This document shows positions 1 to 9,885 of a stretch of 64,000 nucleotides of DNA, piece by piece. The notes beneath the pieces were generated by a model, which worked only from the letters and a program-made list of their open reading frames with translations, ran no database searches and was not told where the DNA came from. The DNA comes from Fulvia fulva (taxonomy: Eukaryota > Ascomycota > Dothideomycetes > Mycosphaerellales > Mycosphaerellaceae). Each line of letters opens with the position of its first letter. The stretch's first letter is position 1. Where the stretch lies: the NCBI RefSeq assembly GCF_020509005.1, contig NC_063013.1, positions 5,828,001 through 5,892,000 on the forward strand, read 5' to 3'. Both the position numbers and the translations under genes were made by a program.

Positions 1-1259
1 CTCGTGAGCTCAGGAAGAGCTGCTGAAAGGCGGAACAGTTGGAGCTGCTGTTTTGTTCCTTCAGCTGCGGCCCTGGTCTCTGCTGCAATACGAGCGGCAC
101 TGGCTGAGCTAGAGCGATCTGCCACAGGGTCGCATATCGATGGAACAGAGAAGTCTACGCCGGACCAAGCAAGGAGTATCATGCAGACCATCATGTTCTC
201 AAGACCCTTTGCATACCACAAATGATCGGAGAGTTTGCGCAAGGTAGTCGTGTGATCGAGCATGGTTCGCAGGGCTTCACTCCAATGTCCGGCAAGCATG
301 TGAATCGAGCCGTATACGATTCCAACTCGTGCCTTGCCACGCGAGCGTGCTTTCTCTTGCGAGGTATTGGACCCGAAGCCTTGCACAGAGACGCGGTCCT
401 GACTGGAAGCTCGTCCACTGCTCTTGACCTTAGCGGCAGGGTTACTAGACCTGCTTTCGGGCCGAGCGCTGGGTAAATTGGCACTGGGTATCTGATCGAA
501 GGACGTTGCAGGTAAAGGCGGCGCTCGCGAAGATGGCGCCGATGCGGGACTGCCTTCATCAGTCGGACTCGACAGATCTACGCTTTGACTTGGCGTGCTG
601 CGACCCGAGCTTAGTCGCTTCTCACCTTCACGCAAAGACGTCGTCGTCTGCAAGCTGCGAGCTGTCTGACCTGGTGTCTGAATGGTCGGTGAAGCAAATA
701 CTGCCTTCGCATACGTAGCGAACTCGACCAGGAGCCTAGCCGACAGCTCGCAGACAGCGGATCTAAGCGACGCATCATTATCGTCTTCGAGATTGTAGAC
801 ATCGACAGTGTTTGTGATATCCGTGGAGGCCTTGTCACCAGCTTCCTTCAGCACTATGAGCTGGCGGTGAACGACACGAGGGTGACGCTCCTTCAGGTAT
901 GCTGCTGCGCGACCCAGCTCTTCCGCTCCATCTTCGTCCTTCTTCTGCGCGCCGTCGACTACTCCAATGACCAGCAAGGCGTCTCGGAACAGCTCGAAGG
1001 GCGACAGCGGCTGTTGCTGCTCGGAGGGTGCCGCCGAGGAAAAGCGGTAAAGTAGCGAGCCTCGTGGCGACAATTTCGGCGAGAGGAAGAAGCCATTGTC
1101 CTGCGTCTGCGTCTTCTGCTCCACGTCGGCCAGCGGGATGATGCTCGCCTCAGCCTGCAGTCGTTGCAACAGCCGCAGGAAGCGCTGGCGCTCTATGTCT
1201 CCCACAGGCAGCACGAGCACGCGGATATGCGCCGGCGAAACGGGCGAGAAGGGATCCAT
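1..1259 (-). CDS. TRS120: TRAPPII complex subunit Trs120 (TRAPPC9-like), 3' end outside window
   Basis: The minus strand is open without a stop from an ATG at 1259 to the window edge (about 419 codons), without a visible intron. The N-terminus reads MDPFSPVSPAHIRVLVLPVGD, followed by a block around IERQRFLRLLQRLQAEASI. Further on are a low-complexity Ser-rich linker and the block GRARVGIVYGSIHML-type / HWSEALRTMLD / SDHLWYAKGLENMMVCMILLAW, all typical of fungal Trs120. Trs120 is a core subunit of TRAPPII, the Rab GEF acting on Ypt31/32 at the trans-Golgi. Only the N-terminal third or so is present; the family is usually 1,200-1,500 residues. It is divergent from the TSC2 gene. The family call is from remembered motif similarity. 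Confidence 0.85.
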   Translation of the reverse strand, partial: MDPFSPVSPAHIRVLVLPVGDIERQRFLRLLQRLQAEASIIPLADVEQKTQTQDNGFFLSPKLSPRGSLLYRFSSAAPSEQQQPLSPFELFRDALLVIGVVDGAQKKDEDGAEELGRAAAYLKERHPRVVHRQLIVLKEAGDKASTDITNTVDVYNLEDDNDASLRSAVCELSARLLVEFATYAKAVFASPTIQTPGQTARSLQTTTSLREGEKRLSSGRSTPSQSVDLSSPTDEGSPASAPSSRAPPLPATSFDQIPSANLPSARPESRSSNPAAKVKSSGRASSQDRVSVQGFGSNTSQEKARSRGKARVGIVYGSIHMLAGHWSEALRTMLDHTTTLRKLSDHLWYAKGLENMMVCMILLAWSGVDFSVPSICDPVADRSSSASAARIAAETRAAAEGTKQQLQLFRLSAALPELT

Positions 1260-2407
1260 CCGCGCGACATCTTGCTCATTGCATCGTGGCGGCTGCGCTG
1301 CTGCTCCTTCGATCACGACGCCTCCGAATGTTGTCGGTCGGATGTGACAGGCACTCCTGTGGGTTGTGCCGTTCGTGCTGATGCTGATGCTGATGCTGAT
1401 GTTGATGCTGGTGCTGGTGCTGGTGCTGATGCTGATGATGCTGAGCTGATGCTGATGCTGGTGCTGATGCTGATGCTGATGCTGATGATGCTGAGCTGAT
1501 GCTGATGCTGATGCTGATGCTGATGCTGATGATGCTGAGCTGATGCTGATGCTGGTGCTGGTGCTGGTGCTGATGCTGATGCTGATGCTGATGCTGATGC
1601 TGATGATGCTGAGCTGATGCTGATGCTGGTGCTTATGCTGATGATGCTGATGCTGATGCTGGCAGAGTTGGCTGGAACAAGCTCCGAGTGAGATGCTAGC
1701 CATGTCGATCCCCCCATGCACCCGCGCGAATAGTGCGTGTGCCGGTACGCCATGGCCCATGAGGTACATGCCGCTAGGGACTACGGCTTGCTCTACGTGC
1801 AGTTCCGAAACTGTTGGACGTCCATCTCTCACTCACAACCGTCTGCCGCAGAGGAGGTGCTTCGGCCGATGCTATGCGCTCTGCTTGTTGACAACGGACT
1901 GTGCCTCTGACGAGATCTATTTTCTATTTCCTTGACCATCCGGACATGGCACGAAGATAGTGACATCGGGCAAGCCGGCTTCCTGACAACCTCCAACGAT
2001 GCTCCTGCCAGGATACCATCCAGACCTCGCCGTCGAAGCGTCCCGGGCGTGTTCATGGACACACGGCATCGACATGATGCTCCGACAACACCGTCGGAAT
2101 GGCCGTCCTCCAGCCTCTCCTCAACGCCGACGCCTTCATCGAAAAGGTACGCTTCCATCCTTCATTTCGGCACCGTGGCATCTGCACCTCGTGCACTGCT
2201 GGAGAGCAAACTTGAATCGAGCACGCGCTGTTTTGAGTTGCTGCAACCTTGGACGATGCTAGCTTTCGTTGGGCAGCTGCCCGCACTTTGATGGCAGCAA
2301 TCGCTACAAAGCGTGACTTCTCGTTTCGGGGGCAGGCGGCACCTGCATTGTCGGCTCACCTGTCGTGAGAAAGGGCCATGTCACGCGCAACAAGGCGTGC
2401 TTCGTAG
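1260..2407. other. divergent intergenic region / unresolved 5' part of TSC2
   Basis: This region lies between TRS120 and the clear TSC2 reading frame. It holds the GAT/GCT satellite, and its right half may hold 5' exons of TSC2. A short ORF begins at ATG 2099 (MAVLQPLLNADAFIEK) and runs straight into a GTACGC donor-like site at 2147. A coding-looking stretch (TLDDASFRWAAARTLM) lies near 2240-2290 in another frame. I could not assemble a consistent exon chain. Confidence 0.4.
1374..1661. repeat. imperfect GATGCT/GGTGCT satellite with higher-order units
   Basis: About 290 bp are built from 6-bp steps (gatgct, ggtgct), punctuated about every 50-80 bp by a gatgatgctgagct block, so there is a higher-order unit. 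On the minus strand it reads as Ser/Ala/Ile or His/Gln low complexity. No gene start or homology supports translation. It sits just upstream of TRS120, in the divergent promoter. Confidence 0.85.
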
Positions 2408-2569
2408 CCTTGGCCGGAAGCCTACTGTGTACATTCAAGGCTTCTGCAACTGCTGGGCTGTTCAGCGTCATTGCCCGCACTGTCTGACACACCTCGCAGC
2501 ACTATCCCACCTTCCAAGCAAGTCGTCCTCAACATCGCCGCCTCGGGCGGAACACTATCAAACACCGAC

Positions 2570-5500
2570 ATGCCCTCTCGCCGCGAGATAGCACCATACG
2601 AGGCCTTCATCTGCGAGAGACTGACGCGGGAAGTCAGCAAATGTGATGCCTTGGGGAGCAATTCTGTGCAAAGTCCAGCAAGCTCGTCTACCCAGGCCTC
2701 ACTCTCCGGCGTCTTGCAGGAGGCGGCCACGGCAATACAGTACCATGCCAAATGGTTCGCGCCTGCTGCCCTTTCCAATCTGCTGCAGACGGCGTTGAAC
2801 GTTGCCAGCAGATCGTCCTCGACGGCGGACTTGTATGCAGCGTTGGATCTCATCGATACGGTTTGCACCTATTCTCTCCTCCCTTGTTTGGTGCCGGCGG
2901 TACGTTTCATTGCGTATGCATACTACCAAGGCAGTCGATCCAACAGACATAAAAGGCTGAGCCAGCACGCTTGGGCTGTTGCACAACATATCCTGGAATC
3001 GCACCTCGGGGGACAATTTGCAGGCGCATTGCTTCAAGTCATCAGCGACCCTTATGATGGCAGATCCAAGTACCACTTCGCTGCGAGCGTCGGAGCTTTG
3101 ATGATGACCACCAACAAGCTGTTCGCAGACCATGAAGCACAAGCCCATAATATGCAACCAACGCAGCTCCTCATCGGCCTTCGCGAAACATCCATTGCGA
3201 ACAACGCTATACTTCGAGAACAGGTCACTATCTTGCTAGGCACAATGCTCCAGGATGATGCCATTACGGATCAAGTCGAGGCGGACGCTGGTCTGGACAT
3301 TTGGCTGAATCTGGTAGAGCGTTGCGTCGAACAACCGAGCGACAAGGAGGCGTTGGAGGTATTGTTCACCGGACTACAAACCAGGGTGGCTAGGTTCGAA
3401 GCACGGCATCATCCAGCTCTAGCTCAACTTTTCGTCCAGGCCAGGAGGCCTCTGCCTAAGAACCTATCTAGCCAACTGTTGGACCCGTGGCAGCGTGCAT
3501 TGCTCCTTGAAGAAGAGACCGTTTGGACTTCCGGCTACCGCAGCATGCTTGGAAAGCTTTGCGATTCTTCGCTCTACCTGGAAGAGCTCGACGCTTTCAT
3601 CACTACTAGCGTATCCGCTTACTTCCAGACCGACAACTTTATGGCAAGAAAAGATTTTGTTTATACTTTGGAGACTTTGATAGTGGACCCCACGACTGCT
3701 GCTCCCGCTGTGGACATTCTGGCAAGAGGTGTCGTACGAATATTTGCCCATAAGACGCAGAAAGAGAAATGGGAAGGACAGCGCAATTGGCTCTTTCCCT
3801 TGCTTTGTGGCCTGGCGAAACATAGTCTTGAAGCGACAAGGCTTCTGCTGAGAATTCGTGCCGACGAGGCTGGCCAGGGATATCTCGAACCAGAGCGGAC
3901 GAACGAGGATGAAATGGTGCTCGACAAACGACCGAAGCCTACCTCCAATTTGTATGGCTTCACAGCGCTATCCCTCGAGGCTTGGGTCAGTGCAGTGGAA
4001 GGGATGATCTATCAGGAACCGACTCGATGGGACATATACAATGCACTTCTGAAAGACCTGGCGCCGCAGATTCGTAACCATGCCCTGTGGCGGGACAGGT
4101 CCGAGCACATCATCGCACTGCGGCAGGCACTGTGCAAGTGCCTTGATACCGACATCTTTCTTGAGCCTCCAGCGCAAGCTGGCGTCAGCAAGTCATACGT
4201 AATCGGACAGCTTCTTCAGATCTTGACAGCTACCATCAGCTATCATCGTCAGATACCCAGGAACGATATCAAAGCTGCGATCAAGACCGTAATCAACGTG
4301 GCTGGCTCGCGCGACCACACTGTCAGCATCCATTGCATTCATGCGCTGACAATCTGCTGCTATGAACTGCCTGAACTCATGGCTGGCTACATGGACGCGT
4401 TGATCAACAAAATGGCACGTATGGTGACTCAAAGGAACTTGGCACTGTATGTTCTGGAGTTCTTTGCTGGACTCTCCCGGTTCCGAGATCTGCAAGACAG
4501 GTTGCGCCGGGATGACTTCAAGCGCATATTTGGAGTCTGCCATAGCTACCTTCAGTCAGTGCGAAGCACGTCAGTGCTCGAACGCAAGCGCACACCAACA
4601 AGTGAACAAAGTGCCGCTTTGAGCAGCAGTACCTCTAGCGATGACAGTGTTCAATACGTCTATGCCCTGGCACATCATGTGATCACTTTCTGGTATATGG
4701 CGCTCAAGCGCGAGGATCGACATGGACTTAAGGAGTACATCACGAGCTGTTTGCGGTACACTGATCTCGAAGGGCATGAGCACATCGAGGATCAAGGACT
4801 GGTCACGATCGATCTTATGGATCGTGTCGATGCGGAAGAGACCACAACCACTCCCGGTCAAAGCATTTTCACGGAGAACGACGGCCGAATCATTACACGC
4901 CACCGTGTGACCGGAATACTGTTGATCACGACGGACACTGCTCTTAGGACGGGGAAGACACTCGTGACCATTCGAAGACCCTCTGGCACGGCCGAGAGAC
5001 TAATACAGTCTCGCAAGCGCCATGACAGTGTGGTACCCGCAGACCTCGAAGCTCGATTTACCGCATCGGTCACGGTCGAAAGTGATGACCAAGACTATAT
5101 TGCAGTCTTCCCTGAGGACGTTCTAGGACGAACATATGGCAAGGTAGCCATTCCTCGACCATCATCGGCACTCGGATCCCTGGAGATCATCACGCTGCCG
5201 GAAGAAGATGCGGTCGACCGTGCCATCAAGTCCTTCGATCGAACATCTGCACTGGACTCTCACAAAGCCGGCATCATCTTCGTGGGCGAAGAGCAGACTA
5301 CAGAAGCCGAGATCCTGCTGAACCAGTCAGGCACTCCAGACTATCGCGAGTTCCTGGAAGATATGGGTTCTATACGCAGTCTAAAAGGCGCGACCTGGAA
5401 CGCGCAAGGACTGGATCGCTCCCAAGATGCCGTCGATGGCGAGTTTACGATTGTGTGGAACAACGAGGTGACCGAACTCGTTTATCACATAACGACATAT

Positions 5501-5962
5501 ATGCCCCGTGACCCAGGCGGCGACGACCAATTGACAATTATCAACAAGAAGCGACACATTGGCAACGACTATGTGAACATTGTGTTCAACAACAGCGGCA
5601 ATGACTTCCGCTTCGATACGTTTCCATCTGCCTTCAACTACGTCTACATCATCATCTCGCCTTCAGAGCGAACGAGCTTCCTACAAGCCCGAGAGATAAC
5701 GGCCTCGAAGGAAAAGAAAGATCGCTTCTACAATGTCCACTGCATTACACGACCGGGGTACCCGAACCTCTCCTCGGCAGCTGAGGTGAAGGTCATCTCC
5801 GGCGCATCTTTAGGTGGCTATATTCGCAACCTGGCATTGAACGCATGCGTGTTCTCGGCGATGTGGCAGGCAGGCGATGACATGGGCGAGTACCCTTCAT
5901 CCTGGCGCCAACGATTGCATATGATCAGAAGGCTCTACAAACAATATCAGCCCAAGTGGTAG
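2570..5962 (+). CDS. TSC2: tuberin-type Rheb GTPase-activating protein (TSC2), 5' end unresolved
   Basis: One long open frame encodes 1,130 residues from the first in-frame ATG; the frame stays open back to 2408 without another ATG. The N-terminal and central parts are helical, HEAT-like tuberin sequence (AALDLIDTVCTYSLLP; AIKTVINVAGS). The last ~220 residues are a Rap/Ran-GAP domain containing HIGNDYVNIVFNNSGNDF at about residue 996; the Asn in HIGND matches the catalytic asparagine thumb. The protein ends in QPKW. TSC2 with TSC1 stimulates GTP hydrolysis by Rheb upstream of TORC1. Fungal TSC2 proteins are longer at the N-terminus (S. pombe about 1,340 residues), so 5' exons probably lie in 1,700-2,500. 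Family identity is secure; the start is not. Confidence 0.88.
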   Translation: MPSRREIAPYEAFICERLTREVSKCDALGSNSVQSPASSSTQASLSGVLQEAATAIQYHAKWFAPAALSNLLQTALNVASRSSSTADLYAALDLIDTVCTYSLLPCLVPAVRFIAYAYYQGSRSNRHKRLSQHAWAVAQHILESHLGGQFAGALLQVISDPYDGRSKYHFAASVGALMMTTNKLFADHEAQAHNMQPTQLLIGLRETSIANNAILREQVTILLGTMLQDDAITDQVEADAGLDIWLNLVERCVEQPSDKEALEVLFTGLQTRVARFEARHHPALAQLFVQARRPLPKNLSSQLLDPWQRALLLEEETVWTSGYRSMLGKLCDSSLYLEELDAFITTSVSAYFQTDNFMARKDFVYTLETLIVDPTTAAPAVDILARGVVRIFAHKTQKEKWEGQRNWLFPLLCGLAKHSLEATRLLLRIRADEAGQGYLEPERTNEDEMVLDKRPKPTSNLYGFTALSLEAWVSAVEGMIYQEPTRWDIYNALLKDLAPQIRNHALWRDRSEHIIALRQALCKCLDTDIFLEPPAQAGVSKSYVIGQLLQILTATISYHRQIPRNDIKAAIKTVINVAGSRDHTVSIHCIHALTICCYELPELMAGYMDALINKMARMVTQRNLALYVLEFFAGLSRFRDLQDRLRRDDFKRIFGVCHSYLQSVRSTSVLERKRTPTSEQSAALSSSTSSDDSVQYVYALAHHVITFWYMALKREDRHGLKEYITSCLRYTDLEGHEHIEDQGLVTIDLMDRVDAEETTTTPGQSIFTENDGRIITRHRVTGILLITTDTALRTGKTLVTIRRPSGTAERLIQSRKRHDSVVPADLEARFTASVTVESDDQDYIAVFPEDVLGRTYGKVAIPRPSSALGSLEIITLPEEDAVDRAIKSFDRTSALDSHKAGIIFVGEEQTTEAEILLNQSGTPDYREFLEDMGSIRSLKGATWNAQGLDRSQDAVDGEFTIVWNNEVTELVYHITTYMPRDPGGDDQLTIINKKRHIGNDYVNIVFNNSGNDFRFDTFPSAFNYVYIIISPSERTSFLQAREITASKEKKDRFYNVHCITRPGYPNLSSAAEVKVISGASLGGYIRNLALNACVFSAMWQAGDDMGEYPSSWRQRLHMIRRLYKQYQPKW

Positions 5963-6611
5963 AGCCCAAAAAAGGCTCTATAGAGATACCCAGTGTATAT
6001 ACCAAAAGTTTTGCTTTTCCCACTCATATTGTACCATGCCACGTTCTCACGCATGGCCTTGCACTATAGTACTCCACGCAGTGTTGCCATCCCATCAAAA
6101 ACTCTGACTAAACACCCTTCACACTCACACATGTCATCGCCGTCACTGCACACCACACTAATCCCTCGAGCCATTCCGCTCCCGCTAAGTTACCCGAGAC
6201 AATCGGGACGCACCAAGAACCACGATCTGTGAACAGGGTGTGCTGAAAACCTTCTGGCGAGACTGCGGTCTCCGAATACCAGCAGGGCGGTAAAGATTCT
6301 GCGGCACCGTTCTGCTGCTAGTGTGTTAGATGGAGAAACATCGCCGAGACCCGATTACCACTACGCAGGGCTACGCAGGGCTACGCAGGGCTACGCAGGG
6401 CTACGCAGGGCTACGCACGTTCCCGCGGGCGACTAGAAGCTGAAGAAGTGGACATGGATTTTTTAGTGGATTTTGCGACTGTAGGGTAACACGGCGTAGC
6501 TGCGCGAGCACCCTCTCTGTTTCTCTCTCTTTCTACCATGACTACTATGCGTGACTCGTTATAGGGGACGGCGAAGATGTGGGACGTCGTCGTCGGCCTT
6601 TGCTTCGACGA
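5963..6611. other. intergenic, convergent 3' ends of TSC2 and a small gene
   Basis: This is AT-richer 3' flanking sequence of TSC2, a 10-bp minisatellite and the 3' flank of the small minus-strand gene. Short ORFs occur on the plus strand, but they have no ATG context or recognisable product. Confidence 0.6.
6361..6417. repeat. 10-bp minisatellite ctacgcaggg, five perfect copies plus a partial
   Basis: Five exact head-to-tail copies of ctacgcaggg are followed by ctacgca. It lies between the TSC2 stop and the next gene. Confidence 0.97.
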
Positions 6612-7018
6612 TTACTTTCCGGGCTTGTATTCGCCGTCCTGTTCGGCATCATCTGGGCCGCCGTCTGCTACTGTGTCTGCAGTGCTCAGGCCACCGTCCT
6701 TGCTGTGGTGGTTGTCGTCAGCCTATGCATACCATCCAAATCTCACACAATAGATAGAGTGCACATACGCAGTACCACCGACATTCCTGTTCGGGTTGCC
6801 AGTGTGGCCCTCCTTCTTGTTCTCCTCGCGACCATACTCAAAGCCGTCCTTGACCTGCTCCGAGTTGCTCTTGTTGTGCTCAAGCTTATCCCTATAGCAC
6901 GATCACCCATGCATTAGTGAAAGCCCGACCGACCCTACTCTGCAATGTACATCGTCTTGGTTCGGTACAGGGTAAGGTACCGAGAGACGACCGCACGGGG
7001 GGAAGGGAGAACATACAT
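6612..7018 (-). CDS. 71-residue hydrophilic protein; two introns, start codon split by the first
   Basis: I assembled three exons: AT at 7018-7017, 6891-6769, and 6702-6612 (stop TAA). Intron 1 (7016-6892) is GTATGT...TATAG and intron 2 (6768-6703) is GTATGT...GCTGAC...CACAG. Joining them gives an uninterrupted 71-residue protein starting MDKLEHNKSNSEQVKDGF, with GREENKKEGHTGNPNRN in the middle and an acidic Gly-rich tail ending EYKPGK. The ATG exists only after splicing, as A-T from exon 1 and G from exon 2. A TATA-like tacatataag lies upstream near 7115. The product is charged, with no membrane segment or signal peptide. I do not recognise the family; composition resembles small stress or conidiation proteins, which is inference. 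Confidence 0.55.
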
Positions 7019-7772
7019 GATGTCTTAAAATTGCAATTTCAATGTCTTGCCTTGGGTGTGATGAAGAGTTGTCCAGAAGAGTATGGGAGTCTCAGTGATT
7101 CCATGGTAAAGTCTCGCCTTATATGTACCCTCGCTACAGCCGAATGCGCGAGACATGTCTGGGCAGCCATTGCGTAGTCGCGTGAGGTCTTGAAGGTTCC
7201 CGTCATAAGTGACGTTGCGTGGAGGCCACGCTGTGCAGTTTGTGCGCATGGTCGAGGACAGCCCGAGGGGGTGTATCGGATGCGGGCCATTCAATCGTCG
7301 ATGCCTTGGCACTGTAAACCGGCTTTCTGTTCTGCTCTAAACTGGCAAATGCGTCACTGGACTCCTTCACGCCAAGACGGCTGGCCAAAGCAGGGACAGA
7401 GGTAAGATGATACTGTAGGAAAGGCTCACTGAGTTGAATTGTCCACCTCGTGGATTGTCGTCATCTAAAGTGTAGATACTGGATCACTGCCATGATCCAA
7501 ATTCTACATACAAGTGCCTTACCTCCGTGATCTCCCAATAGTGATGAAGTTGCGAAGCGGATCGTAATAGTCGTAGAGAATGCGAAGAGCACTGGGTTGT
7601 GGATATTGTGATGGTCGTCGTTTCCTCCCCCGACACATAAAGAGAACAGTCAGTAGATTAGGCTTAAATTCGCCTGCCCAACGAAGTCGTGGCAACACCG
7701 TGCCTCCCATACAAATGAAAAGTTTTGAACATGGCCGCCCTGCGGAACGCTGCAATGTACGCCGACAGCGCC
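7019..7772. other. intergenic between the small gene and veA
   Basis: It contains the promoter of the small minus-strand gene and the 3' flank of veA. Overlapping short ORFs on both strands lack gene-like features. I see nothing else in it. Confidence 0.5.
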
Positions 7773-7997
7773 TTACTTCGATGGTACCCGCCCTAAACCG
7801 CCCTGTTGCTGCGAACTGAAGCTGCGTGCTGATTGTAAGATGTCCAATGGAACGTGGTCGCCATTCGATAAAGGATGGCCCGACGAGGAATCTGCGCTGT
7901 CGCTCCAATCCCCATCTTCGATAATCCCCTTGTGAATGTCATCACAGCGGGCAATCGATTCCTCTGTGCCATTCCCTGGTGTGAACGATGGTGCTTT
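7773..7997 (-). other. in-frame open extension downstream of the veA stop
   Basis: Directly after the veA TAG the same frame stays open for 74 codons to TAA at 7775-7773. It encodes acidic, Ser/Gln-rich sequence such as EESIARCDDIHKGIIEDGD and SARSFSSQQQGGLG. The composition is coding-like and resembles the rest of the VeA C-terminus. A GT...CAG segment (7989ff to 7977) would skip the stop in frame but is only about 33 nt, shorter than the other introns here. Confidence 0.35.
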
Positions 7998-9885
7998 CTA
8001 CGCATGACCAGGCAAAGCACGCTGAATCTGTCGGCCATCCGCTCTACGGTAATGCATGCCCAAAGTCGTTGGATCCAGCTCGGCGCCCGCGTTGTCATCA
8101 TCGTCAGCTGCAGGCATGGAAGTGTTGGTCGTAAGATTGTCTCCTTGACCATAGCTTGGGCGCTGTCCTTGGCGCAGTGGTCCATTTTGATGCCTGTTAC
8201 TGAACACGTCACCGTAGCTGCGCTTGTGCGTATCAATAGGGGGTTGACCACCACTAAAGTAGGCGTTTGTCGGTGCTGCGCTGGTTGGCGACGAGGCTTC
8301 GAGCTTGTTGCTGGCCATAGCTGCAGTGTTGAGTGGGGGTAGATCAAAAGAACCCTTAGGTGCTGGAGTATTACCCCTGTGGAGTGGCTCTACTGGAGCC
8401 GGTCGTGAGTTGAAGAGATCCATCGACGGGAACGAGGAGTGTTGTGTCGTCTGCGGTGGTGGAGGTGGCGGCGGTTGCTGATACTGTTGCGCCGGCGGCA
8501 TTTGTGCCGCATACTGTGGTTGCATCGCTTGAGGATAACCTGTAGGATGAGGCGGTGGTGGAATCTGCTGCGAGTTCCTGCGGTACCCATCCTGTGCAGA
8601 ATAGTCGACGCTTGGGCGGTGTGGCTGAGCTCCAGACTCGTAAGTATGTGATGGCATATTGTACTGCTGCGCTTGGGTTGCTTGCGGCGGCGTGGGCGCA
8701 GGAGGATAGCTGTAATAGCCCTGCGGCGGTTGAGGTTGTTGTGCGGTCGTGACCGGCGGTGGTGCTGGGTAAGACTGTGGCGGAGGTGGCTGCATTGGAG
8801 GTGGTTGCTGCATGAACTGATTGGGTGGGTACTGTTGTCCTGAGGATGGTCCATATGCAGCTGTCTGAGTGTATCCATTTTGGGGTGTATGCGGTGCTGT
8901 GCCGTAGTGAGGTTGTTGGTGGTAGGCCTGTCCTATCTCCTGCATGGACGGTCGACGCGAGATGGACCCAAGTGATTGGTGACTAGCGTTACTGGCAGAC
9001 CGTGGTCGGGAATTTGGCTCGATGTATCCGTGTGGTGTTTGCATGGCCGGGTACATGTTTGGATCCGGAGTCGCCGAGGCTCTTGCACGTGCGACAGCAG
9101 TCTCTTCTTCATACTCATCCCAGTCCTTTCCACCAGATTTCGGTTCTCGTCTCCTCATCCGAACATCCCGCCTGATGCGAACGCGGCAACCTTGCTCGGC
9201 CACCATCCGGCTGAGGGAGGTGCTCTCCGTGAGACCCGGGAACTTCTTTGCGCTGTAGACATGGAAGGGCTTGGACTTGACTTCAAGACGATGGGTGACA
9301 TGGGCATCACCACCGGCGTTGGCACCGCCTTCGTCCAGTTTGTCCTCATCCTTGGCATTCTTGAGCTCATCGTACAGACTGAAGCTAAGCCTGTATTTAC
9401 CCTCGTGGCGGACAGATAGATCTGGAAAGATGAAGTAGCCGGCGGGATTTGGGCGGTCCAGGTACACCATTCCGGCGACGGGAGTTCCAGTGAGCACGGG
9501 ATGCGTGCTGTTTCTATCCTGCCCACGGGCATGAGCCATCGGACGCGCTTGCTCCAGGGTTGCGAAGAGGAAGTAATTAGCGTGCATGGTATAAGTAATG
9601 TCATCCCGTTTCTCGCCCTCGAAGATCTTGAGCTCGACGATGGGTGGCGGGTCCACTGGCCTGCGGTCGGCCGAAGCTAATGACATGTCAGCGCGATGGC
9701 GACGGCGATGGGTATAGTAGGGACAACAACTACAACATACATTTTGCGCCTTGGCCACATGCTCTGGCTCTCATGGGCTGCTGCAGGACCTGCATCTCGT
9801 AGGTGAGGGTACGGCCATCGTTGGTCGTTCTCGTGGCCGAGCTCTTGGTCTCGTTGTCGACGGGGAGCAGAGTGTCGTGGTTCAT
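7998..9885 (-). CDS. veA: velvet developmental regulator VeA
   Basis: Two exons, 9885-9741 and 9676-7998, are joined across a 64-nt intron (GTATGT...CTGAC...TTAG), giving 607 residues. The N-terminus MNHDTLLPVDNETKSS leads into the velvet domain: DGRTLTYEMQVLQQP, ARACGQGAK, SSADRRPVDPPPIVELKI, then PAGYFIFPDLSVRHEGKY and FPGLTESTSLSRMVAEQGC. After about residue 220 it is a long Pro/Gln/Tyr-rich disordered region. It ends in MHYRRADGRQIQRALPGHA. VeA forms the nuclear VelB-VeA-LaeA complex coupling light, sexual development and secondary metabolism. The reading frame continues open for 74 codons after the TAG (see findings). The splice restores the conserved GAKSSADRRP junction exactly, so the exon model is strong. 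Confidence 0.93.

Noticed and set aside
1313..1753. Minus-strand Ser/Ala/His/Gln repeat ORF
   Set aside because: It is a translation of the hexamer satellite; it has no domain and no conserved start.
6579..6917. Hydrophobic 112-codon plus-strand ORF resembling a membrane protein
   Set aside because: It starts at GTG, not ATG, and is the antisense of the well-spliced small minus-strand gene; its hydrophobicity mirrors that gene's charged codons.
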